A stretch of DNA of 64,000 bases, from positions 2,294,001-2,358,000 of the forward strand of contig JAUJYN010000018.1 in the NCBI GenBank assembly GCA_030737835.1, given 5' to 3'. The position numbers and the translations under genes were made by a program. The notes beneath the pieces were generated by a model. It was not told the origin of the DNA. It searched no databases and saw only the letters and a list, made by a program, of their open reading frames with translations. Positions 48,489 through 60,290 of this stretch are shown here, piece by piece (the first letter of the stretch is position 1; every line of letters begins with the position of its first letter). Source of the DNA: Acorus gramineus. Taxonomy: Eukaryota > Streptophyta > Magnoliopsida > Acorales > Acoraceae.

Positions 48489-49992
48489 ACTTTTGTCACG
48501 CCCCAGGGCGGCCGTCCCCGAGACGTGGCAATAATGAAGTATCAGCTATCAATACCTGAGGTCAACAAAGACTCCAACAACAACACACAAGGTGGCAAAG
48601 CAAAGATAAATGATAACTGACTGAAAAGCGGAAGCATAAGATATCAACAGTGTCTGTAAACCAAAAACGTTATTACAGACTCGAATACACAATCACTGTC
48701 CTATGAGAGCCAAGTCTAGTCCAAATAAAATACAACATGTGCCACATGCACGATTTACAATACATAATATGACTCTAGGACTGCTGACAGCCTCGCACTC
48801 GCCACCCATCGGAAGAACGCTCCACGCCCATAAGACCATGCCACAGGGAAGCTCCAGCTCCACGCCCAACACTGCCCCTGAAAAGAAACAGTATGCGAGG
48901 GGTGAGCTACAAGCTCAGTGAGTGGCTGGAAACCAATCACCATTACAACAGTTCAATGTTAAGGCAATTTCCTTTCAAGGAAAAACATGGGTGAAAACCC
49001 AATGGACAACAAGGTCACGCGGCGGCACGACCAACCTCACCCTCATCCTCACTCCCAGAGGAAGACTCTTGGGACTTTTGGGGAGAGACCATACCGTTGG
49101 TCGAAGAGATGTGGAATTACTAGTCCACACAACCCTACTGGATCACCAACCTCAACCTCACCCTCACTCCTGGAGGGAGACTCTTGGGACTCTTGGGGAG
49201 AGACCATACCGTTGATCGAAGAGACCTGGAATTACTGGTCTACACAACACTACTGGATCATCTACATCGAGATAACTGCCCAACGATGTCTTTGAACATC
49301 GATACGCAACCGGACCCAACAACTATGGGAACGGACGAACAACGAATGGGTCACGCGGCGACGTGTCTTCACCTCATCCTCACCCTCACCCTTTAGAGGT
49401 GACATAGGACTTTTGGAGAGATTAGACTCCTCTACACCCTTGGTCCACCGGTAGCCTTTTCCCCGAGTAGCCTCTACCTGGTATACTCCCACGATCAGTA
49501 CACTTCCGAACGCATCGGTGGTACCTACGGATGGGAGCCCTCTGTCAGGACAGCTTTTCCAACGCCGGGGAGTTCCTACATCGGATCCAATGAAGGGGAG
49601 AACGATTTGACGCTCGCAATATCATTCGTTAGCCCTCTCCCGGGTAGCCTCTACCTGGTATACTCCCACGATCAGTACGTTCCCGAACGCATCGGTAGTA
49701 CCTACGGATGGGAGCCCTCTGTCAGGACAGCTACAACCCGGGCCGCTTCAACACGGACGACATTGGGAGGAAACACTCCATGTTTGCAAAGCAAACCCAG
49801 TGGAAAACAACTACTCTTGATAATTAGATATTGATGATATCGAATACTATTGTACTCCCACACGGTTGTGTCGCTCTCACATAGAAATAAGCCCAAGGCA
49901 CATAACCCAACAGGCGGTTCATATACACGCCTAACTCGGGTAGGCCTAGCTTAATGCCACAACTACCGGCTTAACAAAACCGATAAGATAAT

Positions 49993-50089
49993 GAATTCTC
50001 CTGAATTCCAAACGAGTGCATCACTCGGATGCACGGGGGCGATTACATCGCTAGCGCTCCAACTAATAAGGTACAACCCGACAACGGGT
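49993..50089 (-). other. Four-hairpin cluster of the gamma LTR (copy 2, E2 5' LTR)
   Basis: The same four stems occur in reverse order on the plus strand: GAATTC-TCCT-GAATTC (49993-50008), GTGCATC-ACTCG-GATGCAC (50016-50034), GCGAT-TAC-ATCGC (50039-50051) and ACCCG-ACAA-CGGGT (50076-50089). Two of the four loops differ from copy 1 after allowing for orientation. Confidence 0.75.
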
Positions 50090-51663
50090 CATACCCACGC
50101 CTATTTCAGATAGGCCTAATCAGTTTTAACATGCGCATATATATATATCCAGGAGAATTATATCTTAGTTATGTACATGAACTACATGCACGATAACCTA
50201 TCAAATAATTATAGGGATACTCCCTAACATAGATTTGCATCATAAATAATAAATCATACAACATGCATACATGGCCATTAATCACATAAGCACACAAGGC
50301 ATAACTTAAGCATGCGTTGGATATCACCAACTTAAAAGGGAAGGGTCAAGCGCGATCTCGCGCACTAACAGGTGCATGCCAATATTCCAAACGAACCCGA
50401 GTCGAGTAGGAAATCGCCTCTACTTACTCAGTTCGTGCAGAGGGAGAGGGCGAGAGAGAGATCATCAACTCTTGAAGTTAGTCGTAGCCTTGCCCCATTA
50501 GCATGGGCGCAACAACTACACCACGCCCTCGAGTCTTATCGCAAGGGAATATTAGGTAGGTGCCCATTATTAACCCAGACTTAATCATGCTGGATATTCC
50601 AATTAATATGGTGGGAGTAGTATTACAATACTACCTAAGGCATGCCATATTCTATACATCCATACACATTACAGAAATACATGCCCATACTAGAGGGGCG
50701 CATGTGATACAATCATTCATACATGGATACAATACATGCAATATAAGCCTAGCATGCAAGATATCTAACATATTATAGTTTAAGCATGACCATACTACTT
50801 ATCTACACAAGTAGTATAGCTAGGGTGCCCCATCGATGCGCGACGCACGACTACGCGCGTCGAGCGCATCTCGAGGGGTTGGATCAAACCACTCACTGCA
50901 ACCCGGGACCTCGCGCATCCCATCCGACGAGATCTGCAAGGTAAGGGCATCAAATTTGGTGAGTAACATCACATTATAACACTTAGAAATTACTAGAAAT
51001 ACCAAAGACTTAGACATGCACGCATACGGGCTCGCACGCATGCGAGCACACGCGTACGCACGCATGCCCGAGTGCCCCAGCACCTACACGAGCCACTGGG
51101 CATCCCCGCGCGTGCCCCTGCACACGCGCGCGCGCGCACTGGCGTTTTGCTACCTGCCCAGCCGCACGCCCAGACGCGCTGCCCCGCACGCGCGCACGCT
51201 CGCTCGCGCCCGCGTGCATGACCTGCACGCACCGCGCGCGCTACCAGCGCCTGCGCACGCGCCCGCCTCCGCGCGCGTCTGCGCGCGTACGCGCGCGGAC
51301 AGACCCGCGCGCGCGCCCAGCACTCCCCAACCCTCCCCCTTGCTCCTACATGCACCCAACTCAAAACACCTCACATGCATACCCTCCCAAACACCCTAAC
51401 ATGCATACAAACCAATAAAGAAGAGAGAAAACTCACCAAAAGAGAGGGGGAGGGAAGGGGAGATGTAGGGGCTCGCAAGAGCACCCTTGACCACCTTGAC
51501 CGCCACCACCACTACCACCACCTCCATCTTTGCTTCTCTTCTACTTGGCTGACCAGAGGGAGAGGGGGAAAAATCAGGGGATCCACCATGGGAGGAGGAG
51601 AGGGAGGAGAAACAATCAACAACACAAGCACACACACTCACCTAGTCTTGCACTTGCACCTCC

Positions 51664-54600
51664 TGTCACGCCCCAGGGCGGCCATCCCCGGGACGCGGCA
51701 AGCGTATACATGATATCAGCAGTCAATACAGGAGATCAATAGCATACCATAAACAACAGCTAAAAAGACAACACAGACAACAAAGAGGCTGACATGATGT
51801 ATACACAGATAGCGGAAGCTAAAAAGACTGAATCTGTAATCCAAAAACATACTACAGACTCGATACATAATCATATGTCCTGTGAGAGCCAATATACACA
51901 CATACATCCAAATATAATCCAAACTGGGCACCCAAGCACAGAAATATATACATACAATAAAAAGGAAGGATGCTGATGGCCTCAAAACTCGAGGGACGTG
52001 GCGCTACTCCGCTACTGGTGTAGTCGCTCGGGAAGCTCCTCCTTCAAGTCCGCCTCGGTAATCACTGGAGAAAAATATTATGCGAGGGGTGAGCCACACG
52101 CTCAGTGAATAGCACAACCCATGCATCACAATTTATATTAACCACAATTAATAGCAAAAGCCTCAAAGTGGCATAATCAACACAACTCCAGTGGGTCGCT
52201 ACATCGACGAACCACCACACCCTCACCCTCACCCCTCAATAGGTGACAAAGGGTATTGGGACTTAATAGGCTAATAATCATCCTCACACAATCCTGTGGG
52301 TCGCCACATCGCCGGCCCACCACACCCTCACCCTCACCCCTCAATAGGTGACATAGGCTCTTGGGACTGACTAGGCTGTTGGTCACCCTTGGTCCACCGA
52401 TAGTCTCTCCCCACTCCGTAGGCCGTTTGGCCACTCCCACATTCAGCACAGTCCGTCTACCAAACCAGGAGGTGCCTACTGATGGGAGCCCCTGCACGGG
52501 ACGACCTTTCTAACGCTGAGGTAGTCTCTACACGGATCCAACGAAGGGAACAGAACAGCCTATCCATCGCATATGATCCACTCGGATCCGCTGACAACAC
52601 ATCTCTACAACTCTAATGTCTTGAATTCTTCAGAATTCCTCCAGCGCGCATAACCAAGATGCGGGGAATACATAAGATAATAATGAGGAAAAGAAACCTT
52701 GGGAGGGCAACCTCAAGTCCCGATATAGGATATCCCACCAACCAAACAAGGAACACGGAGTACCCTAGCCCGGGTCTCAATGTTGACCTCGCAAGGCCCC
52801 CCCTTAATATTCCCCAAGGCATGCTAAAAATATCTTAAGTTTGCATTTAATTTAATAAATCAAACTAATAGGACGCATGCATAGGTCGAGGCTTTCCTAG
52901 CATGATAACAAGGTGACAGGATGCACGGCTGTTACACATATCCTAAGGGTGCAAGTCCCTAACATATAAGTCTAGGGTGGCATGCATTCTACACACTAAT
53001 CATGCTTGCATGGATTACATATAACAAGTTAATATTAACTATGTGCCCCAGGGGAGGACGGTACACGCCCAAGTGCATGTAGCGCCTCCCAACTGGGTTG
53101 GGTTGTCCCACTCACCGATAACCGGGTCGTCGCGCGACCGTCCGTCAAGATCTGCAAGACAGGGTAATCAACCCGGTGAGTAAAATACACAAATACTACA
53201 AAATACTCAAAAATACACAAATAAATACCCAACACTCGGGAAAACGTACATACGGCCCGTACGCACGCTAGCCCGAGCACCCCGACTCACTCCCGCACCC
53301 CCGGCAACCATCCGCACGGCGACCCGCCCCCAGGTGCACCGCCGCGCCCCAGCCCGCGCACCCAGGCGCCCTGTCAAGCCCCTGCCCGCACGCCAGGACA
53401 CGCCGTCGAGCTCCCCGGGTGCACCGCGCGCCCACTGCGCCCCATCGCAGCAGCCCGCGCGCACACCGCATGCCCCGCGCCCAGCTCCTTGCCCCACGCG
53501 CACCCCGCACGCACCACCGCTTGCCTAATCGCGCCCTCGCCTCGCTCCGCGCGCACCCCGCGTGCACCACCGGCTCGCCCAGTGCTCCATCGACTCACTG
53601 CGCGCGCACAGCGCTCCTGCGCCTCTGCGCAGCGCTCCGCGCGCACGCCCCCGCACGGCACCCTGCACACAGCGCCCCATCACCCACGACCAGCGCCCAG
53701 CACACCCGCGCCCAGCACGCCCTCCAGCTCCACCCAAGCGCACGCCCGCGCGCACGTCTGCGCGCATGCGCGCGCACGCCCCGCCTGCTGCGCTGCTTGC
53801 TGCCTGTGCTGCTGTCTGTGCTGCCAACCTGCCCGAGACATCCAACCCCCCTGCCCGAGCCACCCTAGCTCCTCTATCCGGCCACCAATGGCCCCCAACA
53901 GCCACCAAACACCCAAATCCACCCCCTAACAAGCATCTAAACAAGAAAAGCAAGGAAGGAGAGCTTACCCAAAGCAAGGAGAGGAAAGGAAGGGAACCGG
54001 AAGCTCTTCTTGCACCGAAATGCCTCCCCAAAGCCCTCCACCACCAAGGTCTCTTCCCACCCTCAAAGGGGCTGAAAACAAAGGAGAAAAGAGGGGGTAA
54101 GAGGGGGCTAAACACCTCGGAATTCAAATCCGAAACTACCGGTAGATAGATCGGGACCGGATCTAACCTTTCTATGCTTTGAGTTTTAAGGTTCAAGCAC
54201 TCTAGGTGGCTAAAATCCAAGAAAAAGATAGAGGGGGAGAGTGAAAATCTATTTGGGAAGATGATGAAAGTGTAGGGCAACCTTTTGAGATCTCATTAAA
54301 TAAGTCAACACACTTAAGTTAGTGTTAACTAAGTTTAATTAGGGTCTAAGAGAGGGTTAGAGTGATTTAAGTGAGCTTTGACTTGGGTCAACCCAACCAC
54401 ACAAAAAAACAAAAAGGGTTGTCCAAGTCATGGGCCCACTTTGACCGAGTCAACTCTCCCAATGACTTCTCGCTCGGTCAAAACCCGGATACGCCCCGGA
54501 ACTGCGAAATTCTGAAACGTACCGGAATTCGATGAAATTTTCGTGAGTGGCTTGAAATGGCACCAGGACACATAATATGCAGTTAGATTTTCAATCGGAG

Positions 54601-54697
54601 TCCTCAAACACAAGACGATAGCTAACAGTCCAAAACTCAAAAACTGCCAAAATGCTCCAATGGTTACCAGCAGGTAAAAAGTGACACATATATAACA
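51664..54697 (-). mobile_element. Solo LTR, alpha-x type, target duplication CCTCC
   Basis: It begins TGTCACGCCCCAGGG at 51664 and ends ACACATATATAACA at 54697. CCTCC flanks it at 51659-51663 and 54698-54702. The empty site is preserved in the E2 3' LTR near 45178-45186 (GCACCTCCTCTTC). It is 3034 bp with two-hairpin module 52614-52666, a 110-bp cassette (52690-52802), a 36-nt micro-exon near 53118-53153 and GC-rich tract 53230-53800. Confidence 0.95.
52614..52666 (-). other. Two-hairpin LTR module
   Basis: Stem 2 is GAATTCT-TC-AGAATTC; stem 1 is kept. Confidence 0.72.
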
Positions 54698-55856
54698 CCT
54701 CCTCTTCTTGCTCCATCTTTTCTCTTATGCATTTAATCAAACTCATGGGGGATGTGTGAAAGAGAGAAAGAGAGCCAAAGAGAGGGAGACGTAGGGAGTG
54801 GGAGAGAGAGAGAGAGACTTTTTCTCATCTAGGGGGGGTGAGTGTAATGGAAAAAGGGGGGGGGGGGTAAACCTAACCTAAACTCACCCACTAACACACT
54901 AACTAACCAAGTGGTTGCTTCACCACTAAGCAAAGGGGGGTAAGGTTACCCAAGGTCACCACATTCACCGAAATATCTCACACTATTCGACTAATCAAAC
55001 CAGGAACTCTCAAAACCTGGATACAATTTGGAACTGCATATTTTTCAAAACCTTACCGGAATTCGATGAAATTTTATAGGTAGTACGAAACAGTACCAGG
55101 ACCCATAATATGCAGTTAGATTTTCAATCAGAGTACTCCAACTCCCTTAGGTGGCTAAAAGCTAAAATTTTAGCGACTCCGATCGAAAAAGAAAAAGACC
55201 CTGAATGACCCAGATGTGACCAAGGGTTAACCGAAATGGCTCCAAATGACACAGGCATAACAATACATTCTCAGTGTCATTACATTATCATTTGTAAATG
55301 CATTCAGTGTACACTAAATTGTTATAGATAGAATCTCAGAGTTTCGTTAAAATAGATACATCGATTGTTTGAATTACAACGTTTTCTTCAAATCTTAATG
55401 ATTAATTGTTATCTCCCTCTTAATCCTCTTCATGTCCTCTTGGGTAAAATGAAACAAGATTATCAAACTAGACATTCAATGTACTTCATAACAAATAACG
55501 GATTTTTCAAACTATATAAAAAATAAAACAATCAAACACTTAAATAAATTTTTATTTAGCAATATGAACAAAATTAGTAATAGCATGAATTTGAACTGAA
55601 AATTTATAAACAATTGTAATATTTTAATAAAATTACTTCTTGATCCATGTACTTAACAATTACTGAAATTAATATTTACATAACAACTACAACAAAAACT
55701 ACCAATGTGATGCCCAATAACATAATCTACTATTTACATAATAGAAATGTAATATCTTCTATTATTCTTATAACAATTACAGCAGAAATTATAAAACCTA
55801 TAATTTACACAACAAATATGTAATATCATATATATAATTAAACTAAGGACATGTAA

Positions 55857-55919
55857 ATTACAGAAATGTAATAACTGATTACAGAAATGTAACGATCAAT
55901 TACAGAAATGTAATACTAA
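55857..55919. repeat. Three tandem copies of a 21-bp unit
   Basis: The units share ATTACAGAAATGTAA and differ only in the last few bases. The shared core is partly self-complementary (TTAC...GTAA). The function is unknown; it may be a subterminal repeat of a DNA transposon. Confidence 0.8.
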
Positions 55920-56050
55920 TTTATAAATGGGGGTGGTTTAGATATAAAAAATGAGGTGGCACAGGTATAGGAGCAAAAAAAGAATAAGACCAGATTTCAA
56001 GGGTAAATAAAAAATAAAAAAAAGTCCAGGGGTAAAAAAAAAATTAGACC

Positions 56051-56081
56051 CTTAGTCAAGGGCTATTTGAACAATTTCCCC
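56051..56081 (-). repeat. Possible Mutator-like terminal inverted repeat, one end
   Basis: The minus strand reads GGGGAAATTGTTCAAATAGC, resembling plant Mutator-like termini of the form GGGAAATT...CAAATAGCCC. The partner end is not in the window. The neighbouring 21-bp repeats would then be subterminal. This is a resemblance from memory only. Confidence 0.35.
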
Positions 56082-56090
56082 AAAAAAAAA

Positions 56091-56667
56091 ATATAAAAGA
56101 GATTGGAACACAAGCAATGTAGAGAAATTATTCTTCAAAAACTCATTTCATTTTCATATATTTCATGTATGACAAACCCTCAATTTATAGGGGTAACAAT
56201 CATAATACACCATTCATGTATTTATAATATTCATAAATTTACAATTAATTTTTACACACTAATAGATAATAATTAAAGTGATATTTACTAATACATACAT
56301 ACGCCTATGGGTCATCCATAATTACATGCATCCACACTTATATACACATTCACGTGAATATAATTTACAACACTCCCTCTTGGATAACCATTAAACATGA
56401 ATATGCCTCATTAAAATCTTGCTAAGAAAACCTCGTGGGATAAAAAATTAGCGAAGGAAAAATAGTACAATATTCTTGTACATGTTTTCATATTGCCTCA
56501 CTAAAATCTTATCAGAAAAACCTAGTGGGAAAAGCCTGGTCGAAGAAAAAAAAAGTACAGTATACATATATTTTTAATTAAATCACTCCCCTTCTTTAGT
56601 GAAGATCTTTGAGTCGACGCATTCCAATGTTTTGCATCAGCTTTTTGAACGTTGCAGTTGGTAATAC
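56091..56667 (-). mobile_element. Ty1/copia 3' tail: RNase H C-terminus, polypurine tract, LTR (fossil fragment)
   Basis: On the minus strand 56596-56667 encodes the C-terminus of copia RNase H (LPTATFKKLMQNIGMRRLKD, then stop). A 3' untranslated stretch with two TGAGGCA-type repeats follows, then a purine-rich tract (about 56370-56384). The LTR starts TGTAAATTATATTC and extends from 56369 to about 56091. A TATA box (CTATAAATTG, minus) lies at 56181-56190. E4 was inserted into the RNase H coding end, so the rest of this element lies right of the window or is lost. Confidence 0.72.
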
Positions 56668-58275
56668 TGTTATATATGTGTCACTTTTTGGCCTGCAAGT
56701 AACGATTGGAGCATTTTGGCAGTTTTTGAGTTTTTTCATTTTTTCGATCGGAACCGCAAAATTTTGGATTGTTAGCTATCGTCCTGAGCTAGAGGACTCC
56801 AATTGAAAATCTAACTGCATATTATGTGTCCTGGTGCCATTTTAAGCCACTCACGAAAATTTCATCGAATTCCGGTAACGTTTCCAAAATTTCGCAGTTC
56901 CGGGGCGTATCCGGGTTTTGACCGAGCGAGAAGTCATTGGGAGAATTGACTCGGTCAAAGTGGGCCCATGACTTGGTCAACCCTTTTTGTTTTTTTGTGT
57001 GGTTGGGTTGACCCAAGTCAAATCCCCCTTTTAAGCACCCTTAACCTAATTAATCTTGGTTAACCCTAATTAAACCTTGTTTGACTTATTTAAGTGAGCA
57101 AAAAAGGTGCTCTTCACTATTCATCATCTTCCTCTTTCTGTTTTCTCTCTCCCCCTCTCTCCTTTTCTTAGATTTGAGCCCCTTGGAGTGCTTAAACCTT
57201 AAAACCTAAATCATAGAAAGGGTAGATCCGGTCCCGATCTACACCCCGGTGGTTTCAAATCCGAATTCCGGCATGTCCAGCCCTTTCTTCCGCCCTCTCT
57301 TCTCCTCAGATCCGAGCCAATTCGGAGGTGGGAATAGGTCTTGGTGGTAGAGACCTTTGGGGAAGCATTTCGGTGCGAAAGGAGCTTCCGGTTCCCTTCC
57401 TTTCCTCCTCTTCCTTTGGGTAAGCTCTCCTTCCTTGTTTTTCTTGTTTAGATGCTTGTTAGGAGGGTGGGTTTGGGTGGTAGTGGCTGTCGGAGGTGGT
57501 TGGGGGCGGTCGGAGGCCATGGGTGGCCGGTGGTTGGTGGTGGAGGTGCTCGGACAGGGTGGGTTGCTGTCTCGGGCAGGGCAGCAGCACAGGCAGCAGC
57601 ACAGGCAACACTGGCGTAGCAGGCGGAGCAGCTGGCAGGGCGCGCGCGTGCGTGCGCGCAGGCGTGCGCGCGGGCTTGCGCTCGGGTGGAGCTAGAGGAC
57701 AGCAGGGCGCTGGGCGTGCTGGACGTGCGGGTGCTGGGCGTGCTGGGCGCTGGGCGTGCTGGGTGCTGGTCGAGTGGGCATGCGTGCAGGGCGTCGTGCG
57801 GGGTGCGCACGGAGCGCTGCGCAGGGGCGCAGGCGCGCTGGGCGAGCCGGTGGTGCGCGCGAAGCGAGGCGAGGGCAGTGGAGGTGCGCGCGGGGTGCGC
57901 GCGGGGCGAGGTGCTGGGCACGCGGGGCGTGCGGTGTGCTCGCGGGCCAGCACGGGGCCTGCGGGGTGAGCGCGGGCTGCTGCGATGGGGCGCAGTGGGC
58001 GCGCGGTGCACCCGGGAGGCTGGGCGGCAAGTCCAGGCGTGCGGGCAGGGGCCGGCGGTGCGCCTGGGTGCGCGGGCTGAGGTGCGGCGGTGCACCCGGG
58101 GTCGGGAGGCCGTGCGGGTGGTTGCGGGGGGTTCGGGAGTGAGTCGGGATGCTCGGGATAGCGTGCGTAAGGGCCGTATGCACGTTTGCCCGAGTGTTGG
58201 GTGTTTATTTGTATGTTTTGTGTATTTTATGGTATTTGAGGATTATACTCACCAAGTTGATACCCTGTCTTGCAG

Positions 58276-58311
58276 ATCTTGACGGACGGTCGCGCGACGA
58301 CCCGACTTCCG
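58276..58311 (+). other. Candidate 36-nt micro-exon in the E4 5' LTR
   Basis: Bounded by GTCTTGCAG and CCG/GTGAGTGG. The upstream donor TTTGG/GTAAGC is at 57420. Confidence 0.55.
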
Positions 58312-59982
58312 GTGAGTGGGACAACCCAACCCAGTTTGGGAGGCGCTACATGCACTTGGGCGTGTACCGTCCTCCCCTGGGGCACATAGTTAATATTAAC
58401 TGTTTTATTGTAATTCATGCATCCATGATTTATGTGTAGAATGCATGCTACCCTAGACTTGTATGTTAGGGACTTGCACCCTTAGGATATGTGCATGAGC
58501 CGTGCATCCTGTCACCTCGTTATCATGCTAGGAAAGCCCTGACCTATGCATGCGTCCTATTAGTTTGATTTATTTAATTAAATGCAAGCTTGTGATATTG
58601 TTAGCATGCCTTGGGGAATATTGTTATATATGTGTCACTTTTAGCCTGCTGGTAACCGTTAGAGCGCCCTGGCAGTTTTAAAAATTTTTAGGGTTTTCGA
58701 TCGGAACCGCTAATTTTTGGACTGTTAGCTATCGTCCTGAGCTAGAGGACTCCGATTGAAAATCTAACTGCATATTTGGTGTCCTGGTGCCATTTTAGAC
58801 CTCTCACGAAAATTTCATCGAATTCTGGCATCGTTTCCAAAAATTTCGCAGTTCCGGGGCGTATCCGGGTTTTTAAGTCGCGCACTACTTAAAAGGAATC
58901 TAAAAATTTGAAATCACTATTCATCATCCCCGACCTTGGACTCTCTCTCTCCTCTCCTCCGTTTTTCTTCCGTTTGAGCCCCCTCCACCCCTCAAAATCA
59001 AAAACCCAAAGCACGGGAAGTGTAGATCGGGTCCCGATCTACGCTCCGGTGTCTTCAAATCCGATTTCCGACGATCCTAGCCTCCCCGACCTCCTCTCTC
59101 TCTCCTCTGTTTCGAGCCAAATTGAGGGCCGTGATAGATCGGGGCGTGGGAGAGCCTTTGAGGAAGGTTTCGGCGCGCGAAGAGCTACCAAACGCCTTCC
59201 CCTCCCCTCGGTAAGCCTCCTTTCCCTCTCTTTCTTGCATAGATGAATGCTAGGGAGGTGGGTTTGGTGTTTGGGGGTGGTCGGCGGCAGTGGGGGTCGT
59301 GGGAGGGTGGTCGGAGGTGGTTGGAGGTGGTCGGTGGTCAAGGGAGGGGTGGTGGTGGCGCTCGGGCAGTGGCAGGTCGTCCGGGCCAAACAGCAGCAGC
59401 AGCAGCAGCCCAGGCGGCGCGCAGGTCGGGTGCGCGCGGGCAGGCGCGCGTGTGTGCGCGGGCGTGCGTACGCGCGGCGTGCGCGCGAGTGCGCGCGGGC
59501 CTGGTGTAGGGCGCTGGTCGTGCTGGGCGAGCGGGACGGGCTGGCAGTGCAGGCGTGCTCGGGCTGGGGGCCTCAGGCAGCACCGACAGCGTGCGCAGAG
59601 GGCTGGCTGGGCGTGCGCGCGAGCGTGCGCGCGGGCGGGCGCCGGGGGGGGGGGCTGGTCGTGCGGATGCCGTGTTAGGGACTTGCACCCTTAGGATGTG
59701 TATGAGCCATGCAGCATGTCTCCTGGTTCCTTGTTAGGAAGCCCGACCAATGCATGTGTCCTACTAGTTTATTTATTAAATTAAATGCTAGTATTTGTTG
59801 AATTGCATGTTATAGTGAATATTATAGGGGAGGGGTCTTGCGAGGACAGCGGTGAGACCCGGGTTAGGGTATACCGTGTTCCTTGTTTGGTTGTCGAGGT
59901 GTCCTATAATGGGAACTCACGCTGCCCTCCCGAGTTTCTTTCCCCCAATGATATTCCACCCTGTTATAACCTTATGCATGTT

Positions 59983-60033
59983 CCCCGCATCGTAGTTATG
60001 CGCCCTGGTGGGTTCTGAGGAATTCAGAACGGT
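59983..60033 (+). other. Two-hairpin LTR module, shifted stem
   Basis: Stem 1 is kept. At the place of stem 2 a different perfect 7-bp stem forms, GTTCTGA-GGAAT-TCAGAAC. Confidence 0.72.
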
Positions 60034-60238
60034 AGAGTTGTATGTTTGGTATGATTATTAGCATGTGTAGTGAATATTATAGGGGAGGGGCCTTGCGAGG
60101 ACAGCGGTGAGACCCGTGTTAGGGTACTCCGTGTTCCTTGTTTGGTTGTCGGGGTATCCTGTATTGGGAACTCACGCCGCCCTCCCAAGTTTCTTTCCCC
60201 TAATGATATTACAACATTGCTTTTGATTGTACTTATTT

Positions 60239-60290
60239 CCCCGCATCTTGGATATGCGCCCTGGAGGAACTCTGAAGAGTTCATGACATT
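60239..60290 (+). other. Two-hairpin LTR module, compensated stem
   Basis: Stem 2 is GAACTCT-GA-AGAGTTC, the same double change as at 31971-32022; stem 1 is kept. Confidence 0.77.

Larger units (their letters stand above)
45752..48493 (-). pseudogene. E2 internal region: decayed pol remnants (fossil)
   Basis: It parallels the E3 internal region: integrase-like remnants near 46400-46800, an RT-like remnant near 47170-47210, the LTR-module-like piece near 47570-47680, the 110-bp cassette at 47941-48052 and a gag start context near 48380. No long open frame is present. Apparent plus-strand frames here are antisense shadows. It is heavily broken. Confidence 0.8.
43713..55262 (-). mobile_element. 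E2: non-autonomous Ty3/gypsy element of the gamma-LTR type
   Basis: On the minus strand the order is 5' LTR 48494-55262, primer site, a 2.74-kb internal region and 3' LTR 43713-45751. The internal region is homologous along its length to that of E3 in opposite orientation. LTR pairs compared by eye (43713-44060 against 50168-50520) differ at about 2% of positions. The 5' LTR holds solo LTR 51664-54697, leaving about 3.7 kb, the longest LTR here. Its left end is missing, so its target duplication (right side ATACA, 55263-55267) cannot be confirmed. Confidence 0.86.
48494..55262 (-). mobile_element. E2 5' LTR, gamma-z type (own sequence 48494-51663 and 54703-55262)
   Basis: It begins TGTCACGCCCCAGGGCGG and ends GACACAGGCATAACA. 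It includes three copies of the CTGTCCTGACAG module (49100-49740), the four-hairpin cluster (49993-50089) and a GC-rich tract (51010-51320). It also has a (CCACCAC)-rich exon-1 region and a conserved donor near 51430. Confidence 0.9.
55263..56667. other. AT-rich island outside the gypsy mass
   Basis: This is the only stretch without the long-LTR family. It is strongly AT-rich with many homopolymer A/T runs. I see no coding host gene. From 55263 to about 55850 nothing recognisable is present. The right side holds a 21-bp tandem repeat, a possible Mutator-like end and a Ty1/copia tail. Confidence 0.8.

Noticed and set aside
55263-55850. A host gene in the AT-rich island
   Set aside because: No open frame of useful length, no splice-bounded exon pattern and no recognisable motif.
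55857-55919. CRISPR-like array
   Set aside because: Three adjacent 21-bp units without spacers in plant nuclear DNA; a simple tandem repeat.
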